From Hoplostethus atlanticus (lineage: Eukaryota > Chordata > Actinopteri > Trachichthyiformes > Trachichthyidae), in contig JAXDDX010000001.1 in assembly GCA_034670405.1 (NCBI GenBank), forward strand, positions 10,807,001 through 10,871,000: a stretch of DNA of 64,000 bases, read 5' to 3'. A program made the translations under genes and the position numbers. The notes beneath the pieces were generated by a model. The model saw only the letters and a list, made by a program, of their open reading frames with translations, had not been told where the DNA came from and searched no databases. Below are positions 20,822 through 31,344 of this stretch, one piece after another. The stretch's first letter is position 1, and every line of letters begins with the position of its first letter.

Positions 20822-23800
20822 TCATGGCCCAACATCTTCTCTCTTTCCTTCCCTATTCTTGATAATGCCATACTCTATGGCCTTGTCCAGACAGTGCTGG
20901 GCTGTCTTGGAGACAGGGTCCTGTGCGGACTTTCCTCCCTTCGCCAGGACAGAAAGAATCTCCATCACTTCACTCTCCATGAGCGTCTCAGCCAGACTCT
21001 TCTCTGCCTGCATCAAGTTCTGCATGATGACCACTCCGCGATGGCGCAGGTCCACTATCTCACTAAGTAGTAGGGCCTGCAGGATCTCCAGCCAGTGGGT
21101 CGTCTGAAAATAAAATAAGAATTAAAAATGGGAACCATGAGGGTCTAAATGGAATCATGAATCGTTGTATTTGTGAGAACATATTAGGTGATGGAGGTGT
21201 AGGGGGAGTGCGTGTCTGCAGTGCTATGCTTACTGTTCCAGGGATGCGGGCGCACAGCTCAGGCTGCTCGGCGGTCAGCATAGCCAGCGTTCCTGCAGCA
21301 GCTTTCCGCAGCCTCTCATCCTCCTCCCCGCTGTAGAGCACGAGCATCTTCAGACGGTCGTTCCCTGTGGCCAGGTACAGCTTCTGCACCTGAACGCCAA
21401 GCAAAGGCCCATTGCTATTACCTTTGTTAACGTTTCCATAGATTTACGACACAAAAATCAATGTTTAATGTTCGTCTTGCCTCTGTGCTGAGAACCATAT
21501 TACACATGCACTCGGTGGCAGCTGCTCGGACCAAGTCGTGCTCCTCAAACATGTAGCCTTCAATTTTTGGTACAGCCTTCTCCTTTATAACTTTTTGTCT
21601 GTGAAACAATGCATTCAATCAATAAAACACATTTATATCAAAATTTTGTTTGTGGGGAAAAAGAATCCATGCGAAATCAATGGCTGTCATGTTCCTATTA
21701 CGCTTGACTGTGTGCATTGTACATGTATCCTTAGGAGAGAGCTCCCCCTAGTGGCTGACCTGAGCCTCTCGCTGATGCCAGCCAGGTTGGTGAGGGCCAT
21801 GAGAGCCTCAAAGTTCTGCAGCAGGGTGCATTCCAGACTCAGAAGACTGACAAGAGGGCGCACCACCTCATAAATCTGATAACAGAGGAGTAAGATACGG
21901 TAAAGGGAAGATCTTTACACACGTCTGCATATTTCACTGAAGAAGCGTATTGCTGCTCACCCTTTCCCCTGGGAAGGCAATCTCAGGGTTGGATGTGATT
22001 ATTATTTTGGCCAGGGCTTGTGCTGCTTTGATTTTTCCTGCATCTGTGCTGTCAGACGCCAGTGGGATCAGAGCCTGCGTAGGCAAAATAGGGAAATTTT
22101 CAAATACAAGTTGTGTAGACCTGTGTGCAGACCTATGAAGCATATATGTCCAGGGTGCTCTACCTTTCCTCCACCCTGTGCCACCACTGTGCCTCTGTCT
22201 TCCTGTCGCTCCACCAAAGCCAAGAACACCCTGCAGTGAGAAATGGAATTAACAACGACTCTGGGAAACTCTGCAGAGAGAGAGCAGTGCGTGACAGAGA
22301 GTTACAGCAAAGCAGTCTACCTGGTGATGCACTCCCTACAAGACTCGGTGAGGGCAGGACTCTCGTGTTTGACCATACACACCAACGCAGACACCACACC
22401 AGCCTCCAGCAGCTTCATCAGCCTCTTCTCCACAAAGGAAGGTGCATCCTGATACATTAAAAGACAGCCATCTTAAGTGGAACAGATAATCTTGAAAGAA
22501 AAATACACTTCCAATATGAATGACAGAATACCTGGAGAAAGTTTAGCTATTCTGAGATACTGAAGGCATTATTGTGTGAGGTTAGTTAGGTCTACTAAAA
22601 AAACAAAAACATTGGAACAGCACCTTGGGGTGCTCCTCTGGCACATGCTGCTTTGCGTACTTGGCCAGCTCCACCATCTGAGGGTCTGGCTTCTCCACAT
22701 CATAGCTGTTAGTGCAGTTCACTAGTGTGGAGCCCACTGCAAATAGCACCGTCTTATCTTCAGACTGCAGGAACACATAGAAAATAGAGCTACTCATTCT
22801 GCATCTGTCTTCTTTGTGTGAATGCTCATGGTGGTGTGACATACTACATGAGACACTCATGATAATGTAGGGATACTGTTTTGAAATAATGACAAGAAAG
22901 GCTTTTTCATGAATACAACAGTCAGGTAAGAAACTTGGTGCTCGACCTTGGCTAGCTCAAACATGGCCTGAAGAGCGTTCTTGTCTTCCACTAGATCCTC
23001 CTTCACATCAGCGTCAAAGGTGAGGTACGCGAGGCCTTCTACGGACCACCGGCGAGAGGTTGGTGGGAGAGACTCATTACACAGCCACCTAATAGAGAAG
23101 GAGATACAGATTGCCTCTTATTTTAATACTAGGAAGCCACTCATCATCTGTACTTTTCATGTGGTGCAATCATGCGCGACCAACCATAACACATTACTCT
23201 TAATATACCCAAGTCTAAGAATAAACACAGGCAACACATACTTCCTGCATTGCTTGGCAAGTTTCAGCGTGGATCCTTCCGCAAACTGCTTCATGCTGAA
23301 ATCGGTCCCTCCTGCCGATCCAAGTTTACACAAACCCTGCAGACAACCCCCAGAACCCATCGTTACTTTACCTACATGTAACGATGTCCTTTTCTCAAAC
23401 TTTCACTAAAAATGTATACATTTAACAGATGCTTTGTTGCAGCACTTACCACTAATGCTCGCACACGTATCCTGTCATTCTCACTCTTCTTGTAGAGGTC
23501 TTTCAGTAATGCCACACCGTTGGCTGTGATGAAGGAGGCTCTCTTGGCCTTGCCCGCAGCATGGATGAGAGCCTCCACCGCCACCTGTTGGTGAGTTACA
23601 TCTTTGGAAGCGCACAGAGCGATAACTGCATCCATCATCCCTGACATCTCCAGGGTTCTGTTCCCCACGTCGCTAGGTCCTTGGAGGAGCACCGATACGG
23701 TCTGGATGGCCCGGAGCTTGCTGTCGAGACTAGGGCGGTTAAAGTGTTGCCTGTTCAGAACCACAAACAAAAAACACAACAATATTTTCCATCAGGTTAC

Positions 23801-26427
23801 AAGTTAGTGGCGAAAAACCTGAGCAAATGTTTTTGTAGCCAATGACTCATTTTTCCTGTTCAGAAATTGTTGGGGTATTAATGCAGCTTGGGTAATAGAA
23901 ACATGGGCATTCTGGATAATCAACTCACTGGACATATTCTTCACATAGTTTGTTGAAGTTCTCCCTTTCATTGTCGCTCTTGAGGTCATCGTATAGTTTG
24001 CTAAGCAAGACTGAGCAGCTCATGTGGGAGTTGTCTGTGAGAGGTGGTCCTTCTGAGAGCTCAGGGACTGTCCCCGCCACCTCCAGGATCTTCTTCAGCC
24101 CTGCAGGAGGAGAAACAGAGGTCATATATATCTGGCAAACCACCATGCCAGTAACTGTAAACTGAAATTGACTTAGAAAGGCTAAAGCCATACGCAGATT
24201 TGAAAAGCATTGGAATTCAGTTAACATTTGAAAACACAGTCAGCACCTTCCTCTCCCTCCACTGGTCCCTATAGTCCATCCCATATAAACCCACTGTACA
24301 ACTATACTGACAGCGCATAGGGTTAACGTGGCTGTGATTGACAGCAAGGAGTGAAGCACTTCCTAAGAGGTTCCTGACAGGTTGGTAAAAGCAGCCAGAC
24401 AGAATGTTTTTCTCAGGTAATTGTAGAATGGTTGGTGTCACCATGTTACTGAAATGCTCTCAGAACATTTAATGAATTACTTTTCACCTACTAGAAAGGA
24501 ACAATTCAAATCCTAACTAATGTCAGTTAGTATTTCCTGTATCTGTGGATGATGTGAGATATTCTAGCTTGTGTGCAGGTGTGTCTCCTACCCTGATCGA
24601 TCACCCATAATGTGAGCGAGTTGTCAGGGTTTTTCAGGGACTTGCGGGGCACTTGTTTGACCAGGAGGTTGATGGCGCTGTCTCTGCCAGACCCTGACAC
24701 ATTAGACGCTGGCATCATTTCCAAGAGGTGGCGCAGCATGGAGCGTAACTCCCGGGATGGTTCTGTTTCAAATTCATATGGACAGTTCACAATGAATCAC
24801 CAGACAATGCAGAAAACATTTTGAGAACAGGAAATAAAGACAATATGTTATAGGTCTGCTTTCATGTTTAGATTGATTATAGATTCCAATCTCACCAGGA
24901 AGAATGGCCTCATCTTTCCCTCTGATGTCTCTCTTCATGCCCTCTGTCAGAGCTTCAAACATCACCTGCAGCAGGTGGCAGGTAGCCAGGGACACTGTGG
25001 CAGCACCTGATCCCATGACTGCACACAGGTGCTCCATCCCCAACTCATTCACTATGGCCATAGTCTATGATTAAGACAACAGACATCATTTACACAAAAG
25101 ATGGAGCATTCCCTTTCTGTTTGTAAAATTACTAGAATGCTGGGTAATCTCTCCTGACAGACACCGATATAGATAAATCATCGGTCAGTAAACTATACTT
25201 AAACTGACTTGGCTGTCAGTCAATGGCTAAATTTAGAAGGAAATGTTACACGTACTCTGGATTGATGCTCTGTACACAAACCAACCAGGGTCCTCAGAGC
25301 AGACAGGAGTACTTCCTCCTGCTTTGACACCAGCAGCTTCTGAATCAGCTTCACTCCATCATTACGGAAGATCTGCTCAGCTCCCGCCTCCTCTCGAGAT
25401 AAAACCACTAGATTCTGAGCAGCCTGAAATTGATGAATGATCACATGATATTTTAGAAATGGAGCTCTGGAGATAGATCAATAAATCAAACAAAATAAAT
25501 TATAAAAAGGGGTCAATTACAATAACGGACTTTGGTCACGCAGTAGCACTATGAGCCCTGCCATAAGCACCATTCTTACTTTTTGTCGATCTGAATCTTT
25601 TGCAGATGTATCCAAGAGGAGAGAGAACATTTGCTGCACACGGGCATCTGTGGAGTTTAGCTGCACCGACTACAACGTTAAGAGAAGAGACGCTTATTAA
25701 CAACAACTTCTCCAAGGTCCAGTCTCAAACTTCCATGACTTTTCCCCACCCACTATAGCAACCAAAAAAAACATCACCTTCTGCTGGATCTGTGCTCCCA
25801 GCTGTCTGAGCAAATCCTGGAAAGCTTTGTTTTTGGGCTCTAGCTGGGCACACCTCTGTGAGTCCAGAAACGCCTGGTCCAGCCGACCTAGTTTCTGAAA
25901 AGCCTGAGCCCTCCGGAACCTAGCTTTCACATCACCTGGATCAGTATCAAGAGCTGGAAATAGAAAAAGCAATTACACTCAGTATAACTATATAAATCTA
26001 TAATCTTTTTTCCAGTTAATTGAAGTGAGTATATCTTTCCCACCTTTGCTGGCATCAGCCTCTGCCTTGGTGTAATCCTCCAGTTTGAGGTAGCAGGCAG
26101 AGCGGTTGCGATACAGAACAGCATTCTCTGTTTGGGTGTCACTTAATTTAAGTGCCTTAGTATAGCAGCAGATAGCTCCTTGCATGTCTCCTGCCTTGAA
26201 ATGGATGTTCCCCTCCTCCCGCAGGGCTGCAGGATCCTAGGTTAAAGAGAGGAGAGCAAGATGATCCTACGAGTATTCATTTGATATATAGCGTTACCAC
26301 AGGCATAGATCACTGTGGATGTATCTGATCGCTAGGCTAAGGCTGTGTAACTAGCTATTGACGCAAAACTGGGCTACTTTATAACAACATGCTATTACTT
26401 TACCTTTTCTTTTTCATTGACACTCAT
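20822..26427 (-). CDS. unc45a: UNC45 homologue A, myosin co-chaperone
   Basis: UNC45A is a cytosolic HSP90 co-chaperone that folds non-muscle myosin. Nineteen minus-strand exons join in phase to 940 residues (human about 944): 26427-26404, 26236-26044, 25953-25778, 25669-25580, 25423-25256, 25064-24896, 24762-24592, 24100-23929, 23750-23450, 23336-23242, 23088-22947, 22764-22624, 22448-22321, 22230-22164, 22074-21961, 21875-21760, 21598-21481, 21389-21234 and 21103-20822. Residues about 9-115 are TPRs ([43 protein letters not shown]), the HSP90-binding part. The C-terminal UCS myosin-binding domain includes [37 protein letters not shown] and [20 protein letters not shown]. The intron after exon 17 has a GC donor. 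The neighbouring genes and the sequence itself favour the A paralogue over the muscle form UNC45B. Confidence 0.95.
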
Positions 26428-26546
26428 TTTCAAGGTGACTAACAAAATGCGACGTTATGTAGTATGGTCAATACGTTGTTTTTTTATTCTTGTAGTTCCC
26501 AAAAAACACTAACTTCTGTCAAACGTGTTACATAATACTCTCTGCG

Positions 26547-26577
26547 CTTCCGGGTGTTGGGAGCACGTTGATGACGT
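26547..26577 (-). promoter_or_regulatory. Candidate UNC45A promoter (ETS-like and CRE half-site)
   Basis: CTTCCGGG (minus CCCGGAAG) at 26547-26554 and TGACGT at 26572-26577 lie 120-150 bases upstream of the UNC45A start codon. No TATA box is evident. The assignment is by motif and distance. Confidence 0.4.
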
Positions 26578-26940
26578 ATTGTACTAGGCCCTCCCCTTCC
26601 AACACGCTACATTACCGTAAAAGGCATTGAGGCTCCAGAGCACCCAGCTGCAGTATCTGTCACCCATCTTTCCAGTACTTTATTTGGTTACGTTTGCCTT
26701 CAGGGAAATTTTTCTGTCCATGTTTTTGTGTATATGTGAATAATTCCTTTTAATTGCTTTGGTTGCTTTTTTTTTTTAAGTGAAAAAGTGTATTATGTAT
26801 CTCTCAGGGTCTTCTATACAATGAAATGAAATGAAAACACCCATAGCTTAACTGTCTCTTAGCTGGTTGAATATGCAGCACAACTACTATTTACTATTTA
26901 GGGAGAATCATGTTCACAAATCACGAGTACATACAGTGCC

Positions 26941-26946
26941 TTTATT
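26941..26946 (-). terminator. Candidate poly(A) signal of the Shisa-like gene
   Basis: TTTATT on plus (AATAAA on minus), 224 bases beyond the stop codon of the Shisa-like gene and about 500 bases before the UNC45A start. Confidence 0.45.
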
Positions 26947-27169
26947 TTTGAAGCAAAAAAAAATTGACACATTGCATATTGAGGTCTACAAGCTGAAAAT
27001 AGATTCATAGATTCTACACAGAAACTTCCTGCTCTACCAGTTTGAATCAGCATTATATTTCCCTTTGGACCAAAATGAAGTTCCTTGGCATGGAATTTCC
27101 TGGATAAGTCCCTCAGGACATCTTTAATAGGACAGCCAACTCCCCAATTGTTGTGTGTCCTCCGTTGCC

Positions 27170-28287
27170 TTAGAGACAAGGTGACTCCCCTGGGACATTG
27201 TGCTCACACAGGCCTGCTGAGTCCCTCCCATAGCTATGGCAGCTCTGTGTCTTGTGGTGGGAGAGAAGGCCAGATATCCAACATGGACAGCTGATATATT
27301 TCCTAAGTGCTGATCTTGCTATGAGACCTCTTACATGGCAGAACCACAGGAGATCCACAAGAATCAGCAACAGCACCAAGGACCCACAGAGAAGAGCCAC
27401 AGTCTGCAAAATGGACCTGTGCTTGGAGAGTCAGAATCAAAAGCAGCTGTGTAAACTTTTCCTCCTCATCACAACATCGTTATGCAAGAGATGATGTTTT
27501 GAAAACAAGATTCCTTCAATGCTGGTATACATTCTGGTACCAAATCTACTTTTTCATCAGTAAATAATAGCACATAATAAATGATAGCCCATCATAATCC
27601 TACACAGTGTTTGGATGTCATAGAGCCTAAACAAAGTAAACTGTCACAAGCAACAATACAAAGGAGAGATCAACAAAAGCAAAACTCCAAGTAATTATTA
27701 ACACTGGAACAGTCAAGGAAAACAATACCATTTGTTTTTGTTGTATCCCAGACAGCTTGCTAATAAATTATTGAAGTCTCAGCTAAGCTCCTTTTTCCAC
27801 AAAAAACATTTGTAGCTCCTGAATGATCCATCAACACTTAAACTGATGACTCACCTGAAAACAAATAATACATCTCTCAGCACAACACTGAGCGTCTCAG
27901 GTTGTCATTTACCTGTAGAGTGGTGAGCAGTGGGCTCACTGCCTTCAGGCTAGTGTTCATGCTTTGCTGATTACGTGATTGCAGGCAGCACTGTTTTAGC
28001 CCCTCTCCCAGCCAGCAGCAATAGGACAGGTCTAGCGGGTCAGACAGGCGGGGGCAGGAGAACCCTGGGTGGTAGCCACCCCAGGGGTCATAGTAGCCCT
28101 CACACAGCATTGCCCGTGATTCCAAACATAACTGAAAACACACAGGCCATCATCAACACATTCCATGTACATTGTCTTAGAAATTAACAGGTACTGACAA
28201 AAAATACTGAAAAGGCTGCACAGTTACATAATTGACATGAAGAAACTGGCTTACCCTATGATGATACCATAAAATCATCAACTGCAT
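27170..28287 (-). CDS. Shisa-like single-pass membrane protein
   Basis: Three minus-strand blocks join in phase 0 to about 161 residues: 28287-28255, 28131-27913 and 27403-27170. The middle exon has the Shisa cysteine pattern: CEGYYDPWGGYHPGFSCPRL, then SYCCWLGEGLKQCC, closest by memory to SHISAL1. The last exon starts with one hydrophobic segment (VALLCGSLVLLLILVDLLWF) and then a short basic, Cys-rich tail ending PGESPCL. Shisa relatives are type I membrane proteins with an extracellular Cys-rich domain, but the function of SHISAL1-type members is unclear. The first exon is weak: MQLMILWYHHR is a poor signal peptide, so the true 5' exon may lie upstream. I do not assign a symbol. Confidence 0.7.
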
Positions 28288-29230
28288 GACCCACTGTGGG
28301 GCCCGAAGTGATCTGTGCTCCGGTTCATTTGCTTGCCGCTGTTGTGGTTTGAGAAACCTGTCTAGCCACCAACAGAGAATCCTCTCAGGAATTCTCTTTC
28401 CATTTCACAGAGCCCTGCATCCAATGGAGTGGCTATACGAAACAACCATTGAAATGAAGGGTAAGGGAAAGTAGTAACTGTGATGGGCACACTGTAAACA
28501 ATAATCCATCATTGTTCACTTAGGTTGATATTTTATAGTTGTAATCTGTCCAACAGGCATCTATAGTCTCATGTTGGCACACATATTTATCCATATTGTC
28601 CTCATAAAACCAAAATTCATATTCTAAATAGAAGAGCAGCATCTGGATTGAAATACTGTTTGATGCTGGATGATAGCAAGAAAACACAAGGTCTATTTTT
28701 TCTGATCAATTATCAATAGGGTATATACTCACAAAATCACTTGCAAGTCATTCCATATTGCTTTCATAGATTTAGTCCAGTAATAATACATATATATAGG
28801 TTATACACTGCACTATGCCTACATGTCGAATTGTTGAGTAGGCTGTTTCAAGCCAGAGGTCTCATTATCCTGTTGTTGTTGTGAGTTTAGGAATTATTGG
28901 GTAATGTGGTGAATTAAGGGGCTAGTGTAGATGACTATAGTTATGTTTAGTGTTGAGAATGGGTGTGAAGTGAAAGTGAAAATGTTTTTTCACATAATGT
29001 AATTCAGACTCATGGTTGATTACAGTCACCCTTTTTATATATGTTAAAAGTCAAAAATTCATAGTACATATCATGTACTAGCATAATCATTCAACGCTTT
29101 GAAATTCAGCTAGCACACTCACATTTCCCTCAGAAAATGCAAGCTTTCTGGTAATAATTAAACTTTGTGCTACACTGTCGTTCAAATTGTTCTTGTTGTT
29201 TTGCTAAGCAAATAAAACCCGCTGTGTCTT
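28288..29230. other. Intergenic, no gene seen
   Basis: AT-rich sequence between the Shisa-like gene and the CCAAT-bearing region of MAN2A2. The upstream promoter or a 5' exon of the Shisa-like gene should be here, but no convincing signal-peptide exon was found. Confidence 0.4.
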
Positions 29231-29234
29231 TTGA

Positions 29235-29249
29235 CCAATCATCGATTGG
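29235..29249 (+). promoter_or_regulatory. Opposed CCAAT pair, candidate MAN2A2 promoter
   Basis: CCAAT at 29235-29239 and its reverse complement ATTGG at 29245-29249 lie 5 bases apart, as in NF-Y-bound promoters. Transcription into the MAN2A2 5' UTR could begin shortly downstream. A possible first non-coding exon ends at about 29413 (CGG/GTAACG). Confidence 0.4.
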
Positions 29250-29413
29250 TTCGCAGCTCCACTGTTCCCACAAGGCTTTGCAGCTCAGTGCTGCTAGCTA
29301 GCTAGTCCGGGTGTTAGTTCAATAGGTAATCTGTCAATCTGGAGCCGAAAGTATACAGTCTTTTATCCTCACATTCCTTGGATGGACATCTGTCTGGATT
29401 ACTCCTTTCACGG

Positions 29414-31344
29414 GTAACGTCAGATTATTCATATCCTCGAAGAGAACCCCGAGTCGTAAATGAATGTTGGCTAACGTTAGATAGAAAGCAAATGATAAGC
29501 TAGGAAACGAAAGCCACGTATAGCCTAACGTTGTGGTTAATGTTATCTAATCAACAACTGCTACCGTTTGTAGACATGACTCTGTCGAGCTGGACAGGCT
29601 TTTGATGGGTAGTGTTGGAGAAAAGGAATGGTAACTGCTGTTAACCTAGCTGTCTTGACCATCTGGCACAAATGACAACCACTACACTAACGTTGGCTGA
29701 CTAGTTAACCTTGCTAGCAAACCTGCCAAGTTGTTGTGTTAAAGCTTAACAAGCTAGCGCTAGCCGTGGTAGCTAGCGCTAGCGCTATCGGCAGATATCT
29801 AAAGTAACCACGATTATCAAACTTAGAGTAATGTCACTGATGGGTTAATTCTGACAGTGTAAAGTTACGGTTAATTTTATCTTGCATATGATTAATAAAT
29901 AACCGAATAGGATTCAATGAGCTGTGCCAATAACTTGTAATGTTGTTAACACAAGTCAAACAAGTTTGACTACATTGTGCCACCACTCCAGCTAATAGTT
30001 CGAGGAATGTTGTTAAGTGGAGTTTTTACAACATTTAATATACATAATGGACTATGACTGACTGATAACTCCCTTGATGCTAGTGTGATACGTCATCATA
30101 CAAGAGGAGCAACTCGTGATCTGCTATGCAAGTTGTTTGGCTCTGTCAGGACTTAGCTAATCCTTTTATTTATGTCATCATCTAGCACAGATGGTACAAC
30201 AAGTAATCTTTTTCCTCTTGATGCTGTTTTTCAGTCAGTCTGGGCAATTGTATGTATGTGTTATTATCCCAAATCCCTGTGGCAAAGCTAAGTCAGTCAC
30301 AGCCTCAGAATTGATCCGATTAAGATCATATTGGATTTGCACACAGAGGGTAACATGAACACCTGTCTTAGCAGTGTGAAGAAATCCAGGACACTGGGTG
30401 CAGCTTGGTTGTTTTTCCTCTTGCCTTTATTTCAACTCAAACAAAGACTCTCTCACTCTCCAGCACACACCTTTCACTTGTGCTTCCTGTAACTAACCTC
30501 TCATGAAATGGTATAATGATAATAATGATTTTTGCATGCTTCACTAAACTGAAATTTTCCTTACAGCTGAAGAAGATCCTCTGATGTGATTTCAACTTGC
30601 ATTTCTCATCAAGAAAAGGCATACTGCCCAAGCTGCAACTGTCCATATGCTTTCACTATCCTACTGAGAGAAGAGTGACTTTTGTCTCATTCTAATTCCT
30701 GGAGCCCCTTGAACAGAGCTTGATCAAAAAGCTGCTGCTCTAAGCCTAGTTGGTCTCACTCAGCCCCTTCTTCTGCAGCGTAGTGTGCTAGCTGTTATGG
30801 CCCTGGAGGCCAACTGAGCGAAAGAGGACTCTCGCTGTACTGGAGGATTAGACGCTGTTGTGGGAGTTGGACTGGACCAAGAGTGAAAAGACTAGCTCAC
30901 ACAAACACACATCAAGCTGCAGGGACAGTAGGCTCCCTGTTTGAGCCCCTGCTGTGTGGTGCTTGTTTTTTTTTTTATCCTGCAATCTCAAAGGTTTGGA
31001 TGGTTGAGGACAAGGGCTACTTTGAAGGAGCCCAGCGGTGGCTGTGGTTTGGCCAAAGCTGACAGACTGCTTGCCAGCTACTGCTGATTTAGTACCCTCT
31101 GTCCATTGCCACCACTCCTATAACCCCCTTCACTGCGGTTTCATATGGTGAGTGAAGGCTTGAGGCAGTGCAAAGGTGGAATTGAACAATTTTAACACTG
31201 GTGTAGCTTTTGCACTGTGAAGGAGTGCATTCTGCTGTGCCTTTTTTTTTTTTTTTCAAGGACTTTTTTCTATTGTTTTGAAAAGAGGCCACAGTCAAGG
31301 TCATATTTTTTTTATCTTTGGAAAGAACATTGCTCTATAGGAGG
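29414..31344 (+). other. Probable MAN2A2 5' UTR exons and introns
   Basis: No coding region is supported here. Plausible splice signals are an acceptor TTACAG before 30567, a donor GTGAGT after 31147 and a T-rich acceptor ending at 31260, which would give non-coding leader exons at 30567-31147 and from 31261 into the first coding exon. Two copies of a 12-bp palindrome lie at 29753-29783. These boundaries are low confidence without transcript data. Confidence 0.3.
29753..29783. repeat. Duplicated GCTAGCGCTAGC palindrome
   Basis: The perfect 12-bp palindrome GCTAGCGCTAGC occurs at 29753-29764 and again at 29772-29783, separated by 7 bases. More GCTAGC-like words lie nearby (about 29290-29305). 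Confidence 0.8.

Noticed and set aside
20741-21107. Plus-strand frames over the UNC45A last exon
   Set aside because: The minus strand reads the conserved UCS C-terminus ([20 protein letters not shown]), so the plus frames are shadows.
22125-22460. Plus-strand 111-codon frame opposite UNC45A
   Set aside because: Antisense to well-supported UNC45A exons, with no domain.
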